The notes: generated from the sequence alone by a model not told the origin. A stretch of DNA of 10,299 nt from Bacteroidales bacterium (GCA_003518245.1 DOZA01000151.1:1-10299), one strand, 5' to 3'. Shown: positions 1 through 7,417, counted from the first letter of the stretch. Numbers and translations: made by a program.

Positions 1-1703
1 GCATATATATCCTGGTCAAAAACCTCTCCAGGGTAGTAGAAGACAGCCGGCCCCTGGTCTGTTCCTATCCATATATTGCCGTCAAGATCCTCGGCAATAG
101 AAAAAATATTTGAAAGTGATTTTCCTTCCTGGTCCCGTACTTCGAGATTTATATACCTGTCGTCGTCAAAATAGCCCGGTGTGCTATTATCGTCGAGAAC
201 AAAGAGCCCATGTCCACCTGGTAATAAAATCCATTTATGATTGCTTCTTGAAATTATCATATCACCTATAACAGGAGCATTGATATTATAAGGTAAGGAT
301 ATCCAGGTATTATCGTTTGTCAGTACCTTTATGTTATTCTGCATACCGGATTGTGTGATCCACAGGTTTTTATCATTGTCGATAGCCAGGCCGTAAATCC
401 TTACCAGGGGCTGGCCAGGGATTATGCTTCCCAGACTGTTTTCTGCCCAATGGTTAGTTAAATCCCTGTTGTTATACTCGAACACACCATAACCCCATGA
501 TGAAACAAAAACGTGACCGGGGTCGCCGGGCACCGGTTCTACTCTCATTGCATCACGATAATCACTTGAGTTTGTCGACCACCACTGGCGGTCTGAGAAG
601 CTGAAGAGCATAAAGGGCAATTCTTTATTATCATATTCGTCTGTAATACCCCCACCGGCAACCCATACTTTACCATCAGAGGCCGCCAGGGAATAACAAT
701 TATTGCTATCCGGCCCTTCAGGAATATAGTTTATGAAGTTATTACCATTAATAAGTCTGACAAGCCCCTGGTTCCTGTCTGCTATATAGATGTCATTTCC
801 TTTCAATAGTACATTCCCGGGATCAGGAGGCTGGTTACCATAATTAGAGATTGTATTTAACAGATGGCCATCAGCATCAATAAAAAAAATAGATGAACTG
901 CAGGAAACAATAATATTATCCTGTTCTGCTTCAAATGTATGATTAGTTGTCCCGGGCAGGCCTGGCAGGTAAGTAGTCTTTCCATAACTATAACAAAAAA
1001 CAGAATCATTATCGGGAACAGCGTTTTTCTTATTAAAGAAAAGCTTGTCTTCTATTGAGGCCAGGCAATTAAAAGTACTACCCGAGCTGCCGGGAATGAT
1101 ATCCCAGTTTCCATAATATGCTAATCCCTGGCTATCCCCTGATGCTATGAACAGTCCTTTTCCCGTGGCGGCAAAAACTGTATCATTACTTATACAGAAG
1201 TCGAATACTTCATTATGTATCCCATCGATTGATGGTTTCCATAAATCTTTTATCTCCTTCTTTTCAATATTAATAACTATTATACCCTGGCTGGTAGATA
1301 GATAAGCAAATTCATCGTATGTCCTGATCTTGTTGATAATTAATTCACCGGGTAAAAAAGTATTGCTTATATCGGGTATATTTATAACACTGCCATTCCT
1401 GTAGATGTCTATGTTGCCTGACATATAAACAATTACCAGTGCTTCCTGGTCTATTGAATATGCAATTGTACTGATACCACAGTCAGATAAACCATTTACC
1501 TTTGACAGTTTTTTTAACTCATTGAACCTGCAGTTGTAGATAGTGATGGCATAATCTGTTGACCCGTATATCTCATTCTGTCCTTCAGATACGATGTTGA
1601 CGCTATGGTATGGTAAATGATCAGTCCAGGATCCTATCGGACCCTGTGCATTTACATGGTAAAAATATATCAGTGATACAAGTATATATAAGAACCTTGA
1701 CAT
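1..1703 (-). CDS. porZ: PorZ-like T9SS beta-propeller protein, partial (C-terminus beyond left edge)
   Basis: About 567 codons are open from an ATG at 1701-1703 to the window edge with no stop. Residues 1-19 form a signal peptide ending VNA before Gln20, so the product is exported. The mature start, with GPIGSW and DHLPYHSV, then KLSKVNGLSD, then SGNIDIY, and later AYLSTSQGI and GNIWIGTDQG, matches the PorZ family, which consists of two seven-bladed two-component-regulator-type propellers followed by a C-terminal T9SS signal domain. In Porphyromonas PorZ is a surface component of the attachment complex that supplies anionic lipopolysaccharide for anchoring T9SS cargo. Family members run to roughly 750-800 residues, so the end of propeller two and the C-terminal domain should lie to the left. 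It follows rdgB on the same strand after 33 bases with no promoter visible between, which suggests co-transcription. The family call is from remembered motifs; a generic propeller protein is the alternative. Confidence 0.82.
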   Translation of the reverse strand, partial: MSRFLYILVSLIYFYHVNAQGPIGSWTDHLPYHSVNIVSEGQNEIYGSTDYAITIYNCRFNELKKLSKVNGLSDCGISTIAYSIDQEALVIVYMSGNIDIYRNGSVINIPDISNTFLPGELIINKIRTYDEFAYLSTSQGIIVINIEKKEIKDLWKPSIDGIHNEVFDFCISNDTVFAATGKGLFIASGDSQGLAYYGNWDIIPGSSGSTFNCLASIEDKLFFNKKNAVPDNDSVFCYSYGKTTYLPGLPGTTNHTFEAEQDNIIVSCSSSIFFIDADGHLLNTISNYGNQPPDPGNVLLKGNDIYIADRNQGLVRLINGNNFINYIPEGPDSNNCYSLAASDGKVWVAGGGITDEYDNKELPFMLFSFSDRQWWSTNSSDYRDAMRVEPVPGDPGHVFVSSWGYGVFEYNNRDLTNHWAENSLGSIIPGQPLVRIYGLAIDNDKNLWITQSGMQNNIKVLTNDNTWISLPYNINAPVIGDMIISRSNHKWILLPGGHGLFVLDDNSTPGYFDDDRYINLEVRDQEGKSLSNIFSIAEDLDGNIWIGTDQGPAVFYYPGEVFDQDIY

Positions 1704-1736
1704 ATTATATTAACTGCTAAAAGGTTAAGATATTGT

Positions 1737-2315
1737 TTATAACCTGCTTTGTAAGAAATCACTGAGCTTACGTATAGCCATTGATCTGTGTGATATCATA
1801 TTTTTTCTTTGCGGTGGCATTTCTGCAAAGGTAAGTTTTTCATTATCGGGGATAAAGACAGGGTCATAGCCAAAACCATTATATCCTCTTTTATTACTTA
1901 TGATCCTGCCATTGATAATTCCTTCAAAAAGGTATTCCTTATTTTCATATATTAAGGCTATCACCGTACGGAACCGGGCCTTATTGTTCATTTTACCCTT
2001 CATCTCTTTAAGTAACGTGATAATATTATTTTCAGAATCCTTGCTTTCGCCGGCATACCTGGCCGAATGAACACCCGGAGCTCCATTCAGGGCTTCCGCT
2101 TCAAGCCCTGTATCATCAGCAAACACATTTAATCCGGTCATACGGTGAACATATCTGGCTTTTTCCAATGCATTGCCTTCGAGTGTTTCTTCATTTTCCG
2201 GTATATCTTCCATGAGGCCGGCCTCAGCCATGGGAATAAGGTTTATAGATTTGCTAAATACATCGCTTATCTCTTTGATTTTATGCCTGTTGTTTGATGC
2301 TATTATAATATCCAT
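1737..2315 (-). CDS. rdgB: XTP/dITP diphosphatase (RdgB/HAM1 family)
   Basis: The 192-residue protein hydrolyses non-canonical purine nucleoside triphosphates (ITP, dITP, XTP) to monophosphate and pyrophosphate, keeping deaminated bases out of DNA and RNA; it is cytosolic and usually dimeric. The N-terminal MDIIIASNNRHKIKE carries the family's (S/T)xNxxKxxE phosphate-binding motif. FADDTGL at 65-71 holds the catalytic Asp68, GVHSARYAG lies at 81-89, FGYDP at 148-152 and the base-contacting SHR at 175-177. Length is typical. The reading frame stays open another 30 codons upstream, but that extension is hydrophobic, unrelated to the family and would cover the divergent promoter region, so the start is placed at the ATG in front of DIIIASNN. 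It is divergent from the cyclase gene and precedes porZ, probably in one transcript. No Shine-Dalgarno sequence is visible, as usual in this phylum. Confidence 0.95.
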   Translation of the reverse strand: MDIIIASNNRHKIKEISDVFSKSINLIPMAEAGLMEDIPENEETLEGNALEKARYVHRMTGLNVFADDTGLEAEALNGAPGVHSARYAGESKDSENNIITLLKEMKGKMNNKARFRTVIALIYENKEYLFEGIINGRIISNKRGYNGFGYDPVFIPDNEKLTFAEMPPQRKNMISHRSMAIRKLSDFLQSRL

Positions 2316-2335
2316 GATAATAATCTGGTTATGCT

Positions 2336-2343
2336 CAAAAATA
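2336..2343 (-). promoter_or_regulatory. Possible -7 element of rdgB
   Basis: Read on the minus strand this is TATTTTTG, an exact fit to the Bacteroidota -7 consensus TAnnTTTG, 20 bases in front of the rdgB ATG. At the expected 19-base spacing there is no TTG-like -33 element (CCGA instead), and the region is A/T-rich so a chance match is possible. Confidence 0.35.
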
Positions 2344-2360
2344 ATTAAAATGATAAAAAC

Positions 2361-2391
2361 TTTCGGAGTAAATATATATATGTTAAATTTG
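2361..2391 (+). promoter_or_regulatory. Promoter of the sensor cyclase gene
   Basis: TAAATTTG at 2384-2391 is a perfect TAnnTTTG -7 element. Exactly 19 bases before it lies TTTC (2361-2364), one base off the TTTG -33 element. The predicted transcript start is near 2398, leaving a leader of about 40 bases before the TTG start codon. The same core with the same spacing recurs in front of ilvE. Confidence 0.55.
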
Positions 2392-2438
2392 GTAATACTA
2401 TACACTGGTTTTTAATCCTTGAACCAAACTATACTGTA

Positions 2439-4280
2439 TTGCTTAGACTTTTTATTATAGTACTGTTAAACCTGGCGGTCATAAACCAATCACAGTCTTT
2501 TTATGCGCAGGAAGACACAGTTTGCATTAACAGGATAATAATAAATTATGATTCTGTATTATATGACAGGCAACGGGATGGCGATAAAAGGGAGCTATTT
2601 GTGCTGGAGAATACATATAATAACCTGCTTTTCGAATGTTCGGGGCAGGGTACTGGCACCCTGTATGCATTTTGTCTTGAAGGGAATGATAAGAAATGGA
2701 CTTCCTGGTCTGAACGTCCTGTAAAAGAATATACTAACCTTAGACCGGGTAATTACACTCTTCTTGCGAGAACAATGTCAGATGACCGGGTGAATGAGTA
2801 TGAGATCGCCAGTTTGAGGATTAAGCCTCCTTTTTATCTTACCGGGTTATCAATATTAATATACTGTATCGTCTTTTTAATTCTCTTATTTTATTTCTTC
2901 AGGTTGCTTATATTAAGACAGAAGTTAAAACAGGTACACCTGGAGTCGATTATACAGGAGAGAACAGAGGAATTAATGATAGAGAAAGAAAAATCAGATA
3001 CACTTCTTGCAAACCTGCTGCCAAGGGATACAGCGGACGAAATAATGTCAAAAGGCAAGGCCACAAAACAAAAGTATAATTTTGTGACTGTTTTGTTTTC
3101 AGATATTCAGGGATTTACGAAGATAGCTGAAGAGGTGAATCCGGAAATTCTTATCGATGAACTAGATAATTTCTTTTTCCACTTTGATTCGGTTGTTGAA
3201 AAATACAATATTGAAAAGATAAAAACTATCGGAGATGCGTACATGTGTGCCGGGGGCATCCCGCATCGCAACAGGACTAATCCGATCGAGGTAGTGCTTG
3301 CTGCTCTTGAAATGCAGGAATATATGAACACTTTAAGAAAGGATCAGACCAGGAGGGGGATAAAATTCTGGGATATAAGAATAGGGATACATACCGGAAC
3401 AGTAATAGCTGGGGTTGTTGGTCAGAAAAAGTTATCTTATGATATCTGGGGAGATACTGTAAACACAGCCAGCAGGATGGAATCATCGGGGAAGCCGGGT
3501 AAGATAAATATATCAGGAGTAACTTATGAGTATGCAAAAGACTTCTTTATATGTGAGTACCGGGGTAAAATGCCTGTTAAATACAAGGGTGATCTGGATA
3601 TGTATTTTGTGAAAGGCATACGACCTGAGTTACGAACCAGAGGGAAGGCTGAACCAAATGATATTTTTATTAATAAGCTGCTGGCTATAAAAATAAACGA
3701 TCTTGAAGATTATTTCTTCGAATGGTATGAGAAGAATGTGCCAGAACATTTTGTTTTTCATGATATTAAATTCGTAAAGAACATATGTACACAGGCAGAA
3801 TTACTGGCTACAGCTGAGCAGCTTGAAGAAGAAAAAATGCTTGGTCTCCGGCTGGCATCTGTCTTTGTAAAATCAGGACTGCTGACCAATTATATTGATC
3901 CGGTTGATCATTCTATAAATAAACTAAGGGAGATAGTACCGGAGTTTGGTTTCAGTACAATTCATATGAGTCATGCTGAGAAAATAATAAAAGGTGTTTA
4001 TGCACAGCAGACAGATATGAAAGAAGTTAAGATTTTACTTGATGCCATTAATGATTACTGCGGGCATGTAGATTATCCTGAAGTTATTGAACTGCGCTAT
4101 AGGGAAGAAAATTCAATGAAAATTTCCGGAGACAAAGAAAAATGGTATGCTTCTGAATTGGATAGAATTAAAAGGCATGAATTCTATACAGATACGGCCA
4201 GATTGCTTAAGACATATGATGGCTTAGAACAGGCAGAAAACCTGAAAAGGCATAATAAACATATTGAACAACACATTTGA
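2439..4280 (+). CDS. Membrane-bound class III adenylate cyclase with Y_Y_Y sensor domain and degenerate HD-like C-terminus
   Basis: The 613-residue protein should make cAMP in response to an extracytoplasmic signal. Order: signal peptide 1-23 (ending SFYA before Gln24); Y_Y_Y beta-sandwich about 52-130 (LEGNDKKW, YTNLRPGNYTLLAR); one membrane helix about 134-158; a charged helix 160-190 leading into LLANLLP; cyclase domain about 212-395. Metal-binding aspartates are D222 (FSDIQGFT) and D266 (TIGDAYM). The purine-selecting pair is K262 and D335 (KIKTIG, YDIWG), the adenylate pattern (guanylate cyclases have Glu and Cys). N342 and R346 complete the site. Residues about 430-550 resemble an HD phosphohydrolase that has lost its HD pair. 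The start is TTG: the frame is closed upstream at 2346 and contains no ATG before the signal peptide. Such Y_Y_Y domains normally sit between propellers and a histidine kinase; here no propeller is present. Activity and ligand are inferred. Confidence 0.9.
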   Translation: MLRLFIIVLLNLAVINQSQSFYAQEDTVCINRIIINYDSVLYDRQRDGDKRELFVLENTYNNLLFECSGQGTGTLYAFCLEGNDKKWTSWSERPVKEYTNLRPGNYTLLARTMSDDRVNEYEIASLRIKPPFYLTGLSILIYCIVFLILLFYFFRLLILRQKLKQVHLESIIQERTEELMIEKEKSDTLLANLLPRDTADEIMSKGKATKQKYNFVTVLFSDIQGFTKIAEEVNPEILIDELDNFFFHFDSVVEKYNIEKIKTIGDAYMCAGGIPHRNRTNPIEVVLAALEMQEYMNTLRKDQTRRGIKFWDIRIGIHTGTVIAGVVGQKKLSYDIWGDTVNTASRMESSGKPGKINISGVTYEYAKDFFICEYRGKMPVKYKGDLDMYFVKGIRPELRTRGKAEPNDIFINKLLAIKINDLEDYFFEWYEKNVPEHFVFHDIKFVKNICTQAELLATAEQLEEEKMLGLRLASVFVKSGLLTNYIDPVDHSINKLREIVPEFGFSTIHMSHAEKIIKGVYAQQTDMKEVKILLDAINDYCGHVDYPEVIELRYREENSMKISGDKEKWYASELDRIKRHEFYTDTARLLKTYDGLEQAENLKRHNKHIEQHI

Positions 4281-4306
4281 CCTCATCTTATAAAAAGGTA
4301 AATTTG
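4276..4306 (+). promoter_or_regulatory. Promoter of ilvE
   Basis: TTTG (4276-4279), 19 bases, then TAAATTTG (4299-4306): an exact match to the Bacteroidota -33/-7 consensus and spacing. The -33 element overlaps the stop codon of the cyclase gene (TGA 4278-4280). Predicted transcript start is near 4313, giving a leader of about 26 bases. It indicates that ilvE is transcribed independently of the cyclase. Confidence 0.75.
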
Positions 4307-4338
4307 GACTTTAATCAAAATTAATACTTATAAGATAT

Positions 4339-5358
4339 ATGGAAAATATAAACTGGAAAGATCTGTCATTCGGATATATTAAGACAGATTATAATGTACG
4401 TACTTATTATAAAGATGGCAAGTGGAGTGAGCCGGAGGTTACTGATTCAGAATATCTCAATATTCACATTGCAGCCACTGCACTTCATTACGGGCAGGAA
4501 GCATTTGAGGGGATGAAGGCATACAGGGGGAAAGATAATAAGATAAGACTATTTCGCTGGAAAGAAAATGCCAGGAGGCTGATTAACTCGGCCAGGGGAG
4601 TAATTATGGCCGAAGTACCTGAAGAATTATTCAGGGATGAAATTTTTAAAGCAGTAAAGCTGAATGAAAAATATGTTCCACCATATGGATCAGGCGCTTC
4701 TCTTTATATCAGGCCTCTGCTCTTTGGTAGCGGTGCCGAGGTGGGTGTAAGCCCTGCAAAGGAATACACTTTTATGGTATTTGTTACCCCCGTAGGACCA
4801 TATTTCAAAGGAGGTGTCAAGCCTGTTAGTATGATGATTTGCCGCGATGTTGACAGGGCGGCACCAAAGGGGACAGGAATATTTAAGGTTGGCGGGAACT
4901 ATGCAGCCAGCCTAAGGGCAATAGTTAAAGCAAGGGATGAAAATTATGCCAATGTAATTTTCCTGGATGCCAAAGAAAAAAAATATATAGATGAATGTGG
5001 GCCTGCTAATTTCTTCGCAATAAAGGGTAATACCTATATCACTCCCAAATCTGAAACAATATTACGTTCAATAACAAATAAAAGCCTGGTTGAGATAGCT
5101 GAGAATATGGGCATGAAAGTGGAAAGACGACCTGTACACCTTGATGAATTACCTGGATTTGATGAGGTGGGTGCCTGTGGTACAGCCGCAGTAATAAGCC
5201 CTATAGGTAAAATATTTGATCCGGGCACAAATCAGGTTTTTGAATATTGCAAAGATGGGAACCCGGGTAAGGTGCAGATGAAACTGTATAATAAACTAAC
5301 GGCAATACAGGTAGGTGATGAGCCTGATATTTTTAACTGGATCACTGTGCTGGACTGA
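4339..5358 (+). CDS. ilvE: Branched-chain amino acid aminotransferase
   Basis: The 339-residue protein is a fold-type IV pyridoxal-phosphate enzyme that transfers the amino group between glutamate and the 2-oxo acids of leucine, isoleucine and valine, in the cytosol, as last step of synthesis and first of degradation. Visible signatures are HYGQEAFEGMKAYRG (50-64), the RPLLFG and VGPYF segments (125-155), GIFKVGGNYAAS (180-191) with the PLP-binding Lys183, DECGPANFF (218-226) with the conserved Glu219, and GACGTAAVISPIG (278-290) that binds the cofactor phosphate. Length and the KVGGNYAAS form fit the longer (group II, eukaryote-like) BCAT branch common in Bacteroidota. The ATG is preceded by a strong own promoter, and no other isoleucine/valine genes are adjacent, so it appears as a single-gene unit. 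D-amino-acid transaminase and aminodeoxychorismate lyase share the fold but are shorter and lack these motifs. Confidence 0.95.
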   Translation: MENINWKDLSFGYIKTDYNVRTYYKDGKWSEPEVTDSEYLNIHIAATALHYGQEAFEGMKAYRGKDNKIRLFRWKENARRLINSARGVIMAEVPEELFRDEIFKAVKLNEKYVPPYGSGASLYIRPLLFGSGAEVGVSPAKEYTFMVFVTPVGPYFKGGVKPVSMMICRDVDRAAPKGTGIFKVGGNYAASLRAIVKARDENYANVIFLDAKEKKYIDECGPANFFAIKGNTYITPKSETILRSITNKSLVEIAENMGMKVERRPVHLDELPGFDEVGACGTAAVISPIGKIFDPGTNQVFEYCKDGNPGKVQMKLYNKLTAIQVGDEPDIFNWITVLD

Positions 5359-5441
5359 TTTTTTACAGGCCTGTCGGGTTACCATGGTGGTACTGACCTG
5401 TGGCTGATCAGTCGGATATAAACGATACCGTTCGGTCAGTA
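5353..5441 (+). repeat. Cluster of overlapping inverted repeats between ilvE and ftsX
   Basis: Several short dyads crowd into about 90 bases: GACTGAT/ATCAGTC (5353-5359 with 5407-5413), TACTGACC/GGTCAGTA (5391-5398 with 5434-5441), and the palindromes ACAGGCCTGT (5365-5374), ACCATGGT (5381-5388), CTGATCAG (5404-5411) and ACCGTTCGGT (5427-5436). The right-hand members touch the -33 element of the ftsX promoter. They could fold into an ilvE terminator (no clear T-run follows) or serve as an operator; the sequence does not decide. Confidence 0.4.
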
Positions 5442-5461
5442 AAATATAAATTGTATTTTTG
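5431..5461 (+). promoter_or_regulatory. Probable promoter of the ftsX cluster
   Basis: TATTTTTG at 5454-5461 fits TAnnTTTG exactly, and TTCG at 5431-5434 stands at the canonical 19-base distance with one mismatch to TTTG. The predicted transcript start (about 5468) leaves only about 11 bases before the GTG start of ftsX. Confidence 0.5.
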
Positions 5462-5478
5462 CTTGCAAATATTACAGA

Positions 5479-6357
5479 GTGGTTACTTATCAGGAAGGTA
5501 TATCAAAAGGGAGGCTGAGGAGCTCATATCTTACACAAATTGTAAGTATATCACTGGTATTATTCCTCCTTGGAATGCTCGGCTTTATGATCATTAATGC
5601 CCGCGAACTATCAGATTATTTTCGTGAAAGCCTGAGTTTCTCGGTAATGCTTGATGAAGATGCCAAGGAAGCTGACATACGAATGCTCCAGAAAGATCTT
5701 GATGCTAAACACTATGTAAAAAGCACTGAATATATTTCCAAGGAGCTGGCAGCTGAGAATCTAAAAGAAGATCTCGGTGAGGATTTCCTGAGCTTTATGG
5801 GCTATAATCCACTTCTTCCTTCAATTGATGTTTTTCTTGTTGCAGACTACACCCACCCTGACAGTGTCCTGAATATAGAACGCTACTTAATGAACTATGA
5901 TGTAGTTAACGAGGTTTATTTCCAGGAATCATTCCTGCATCTTATAAATGATAATGTAAGGAAGATAAGTGCTTTACTACTAATATTCAGTGGCCTGCTG
6001 CTGTTTATTTCAATTACTATCATCAATAATACAATACGGTTATCTGTTTATTCAAAAAGGTTTATTATCAGGACCATGCAGCTTGTTGGCGCTGCAAGGT
6101 CATTTATTAGAAAACCCTTCCTTCTAAGGAGTATAGTGCATGGTATAATTGCTGCACTTTTTTCTATTGTATTATTAATGGCAATACTATTCTTTGTTGA
6201 AAAAGAATTTTATTTATTATTTACACTTCAGGATATAGGTTTATTGGTATACCTTTTTGGAGGTATAATTTTAGCGGGGGTATTAATAAACATGGTATCT
6301 ACATTCTTCTCAGTTACTAAGTACCTGGGTATTTCGGAAGATAAACTATACTATTAA
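5479..6357 (+). CDS. ftsX: Cell division protein FtsX (ABC-transporter-like permease)
   Basis: The 292-residue inner-membrane protein is the permease half of the FtsE-FtsX complex, which acts at the division septum to switch on peptidoglycan hydrolases. Topology is that of FtsX: a basic N-terminus, membrane helix about 21-40, an extracytoplasmic domain about 41-162 (SFSVMLDEDAKEADI near 53-67, then the YNPLLPSIDVFL segment), then three helices at about 163-182, 217-240 and 254-276. The cytoplasmic link with NNTIRLSVYSKRFIIRTMQLVGA (183-205) is the most recognisable part, where NTIR and MxLVGA are conserved. The start is GTG: the frame is closed at 5440-5442, holds no ATG upstream, and the first internal ATG (residue 33) lies inside the first helix. 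ftsE is not in the window, which is usual for this phylum. It overlaps nothing and is followed after one base by the DUF3098 gene. Confidence 0.93.
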   Translation: MVTYQEGISKGRLRSSYLTQIVSISLVLFLLGMLGFMIINARELSDYFRESLSFSVMLDEDAKEADIRMLQKDLDAKHYVKSTEYISKELAAENLKEDLGEDFLSFMGYNPLLPSIDVFLVADYTHPDSVLNIERYLMNYDVVNEVYFQESFLHLINDNVRKISALLLIFSGLLLFISITIINNTIRLSVYSKRFIIRTMQLVGAARSFIRKPFLLRSIVHGIIAALFSIVLLMAILFFVEKEFYLLFTLQDIGLLVYLFGGIILAGVLINMVSTFFSVTKYLGISEDKLYY

Positions 6358-6358
6358 G

Positions 6359-6613
6359 ATGGTTGCAAAAAAAACAAAAAAGGAAAATACCGGCTTTGCC
6401 CTGGGCAAAGAAAATTACAGGCTTATGGCCATCGGTTTCGGAATTATTGTGATCGGGTTTCTTCTCATGCTTGGAGGTAAGAGTGATGACCCTGCTGAAT
6501 TCTCTGATGCTATTTTCAGTTTCAGACGTATCACCCTGGCCCCGATTGTAGTGCTTGCCGGGTTTGTTTTCGAAATATGGGCCATAATGAAAAAGCCATC
6601 AGCAAAGGAATAA
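6359..6613 (+). CDS. DUF3098 family small membrane protein
   Basis: The 84-residue protein has a lysine-rich N-terminus and two predicted membrane helices (about 20-39 and 57-77) with a short loop between. The conserved pattern is visible: NYRLM, GFLLMLGGKSDDP (33-45), AIFSFRRITLAPIVVLAGF (51-69), matching DUF3098, a family of unknown function found in Bacteroidota. Both termini are predicted cytoplasmic. Its ATG begins one base after the ftsX stop and its stop lies 21 bases before uppP, so it must be co-transcribed and probably translationally coupled with ftsX. Position between a division permease and the undecaprenyl-phosphate recycling enzyme suggests an envelope role, but nothing in the protein shows a reaction; it has no charged catalytic-looking residues in the helices. 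Confidence 0.9.
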   Translation: MVAKKTKKENTGFALGKENYRLMAIGFGIIVIGFLLMLGGKSDDPAEFSDAIFSFRRITLAPIVVLAGFVFEIWAIMKKPSAKE

Positions 6614-6634
6614 TATCAGTATCCAATTTTAGTA

Positions 6635-7417
6635 ATGAATTTATTCGAAGCAATAATCCTTGGCATAATACAGGGGTTGACAGAGTTTTTACCCGTTAGC
6701 TCCAGCGGACATCTTGAAATAGGTAAATACCTTTTTGATGTTAATGCTGAAACAAGCTTTAGCTTTTCAGTAGCAGTGCATGGAGCAACGGTATTGAGTA
6801 CTATTGTGGTTTTCTGGACCGAAGTTGTTGATCTTGTGAAGGGAACATTGAAATTCAGGATGAATAGTGAGACTGAATATGTACTGAAGATACTGGTATC
6901 AATGATACCGGTTGCAGTGATTGGTTTATTGCTTGAAGATGAGATCGAATCATTTTTTAACGGCAATATTGTCTTTGTAGGATCAATGTTACTTGTTACT
7001 GCAGCATTGCTCATAGTATCGGGTCTAATGAAGGACAGGAGAAAGGAAATAAATTATTTTCATGCTTTTATAATAGGACTGGCACAGGCACTAGCAGTGC
7101 TGCCGGGGATATCACGCTCTGGTGCTACAATCTCAACAGGGCTGATGCTTGGCAATAAGAAAGAACAACTGGCAAGATTCTCATTTCTCATGGTGCTGAT
7201 ACCTGTTTTAGGTGCAAATTTTGTTGAACTTATTAAAGGAGATTTTTCTGCGGAATCTTCAGTTGGAGTATCATCTATTATTTCCGGATTTCTGGCTGCT
7301 TTTATTACAGGTTATATTGCCTGCAGGTGGATGGTCAGTCTAGTGAGAAGGGGGAAATTGTTATGGTTTGGGATATATTGCTTAATAATAGGTTTAGTGT
7401 CAATAATACTTGGTTAG
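6635..7417 (+). CDS. uppP: Undecaprenyl-diphosphate phosphatase (UppP/BacA)
   Basis: The 260-residue polytopic membrane protein removes one phosphate from undecaprenyl diphosphate, regenerating the lipid carrier for peptidoglycan and surface polysaccharide; high dose gives bacitracin resistance. Both family signatures are present: QGLTEFLPVSSSGHL (13-27) with Gln13/Glu17, Ser23 and His26 in the places of E. coli Glu17/Glu21, Ser27 and His30, and LPGISRSGATIS (156-167) with Arg161 equivalent to Arg174. Gln in the first position of the (E/Q)xxxE motif is common. At least seven hydrophobic segments can be drawn, and the length is near the family norm (260-280). The ATG lies 21 bases after the DUF3098 stop. 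Its last codons overlap or abut the start of truB. Confidence 0.96.
   Translation: MNLFEAIILGIIQGLTEFLPVSSSGHLEIGKYLFDVNAETSFSFSVAVHGATVLSTIVVFWTEVVDLVKGTLKFRMNSETEYVLKILVSMIPVAVIGLLLEDEIESFFNGNIVFVGSMLLVTAALLIVSGLMKDRRKEINYFHAFIIGLAQALAVLPGISRSGATISTGLMLGNKKEQLARFSFLMVLIPVLGANFVELIKGDFSAESSVGVSSIISGFLAAFITGYIACRWMVSLVRRGKLLWFGIYCLIIGLVSIILG

Noticed and set aside
2316..2405. Upstream 30-codon extension of rdgB
   Set aside because: The hydrophobic extension is not part of the family, and it would swallow the divergent promoters; the ATG at 2313-2315 starts the conserved MDIIIASNN.
2173..2415. Plus-strand ORF of 80 codons opposite rdgB
   Set aside because: It is an antisense shadow of a well-supported conserved gene and has no recognisable protein features.
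5400..5597. 65-codon plus-strand ORF before and inside ftsX
   Set aside because: It overlaps the ftsX promoter and first membrane helix in another frame; the ftsX frame is clearly the coding one.
6616..7014. 132-codon minus-strand ORF opposite uppP (and 8161-8607 opposite queA)
   Set aside because: They are antisense shadows of strongly conserved genes, with low-complexity Ser/Thr/Ile-rich translations.
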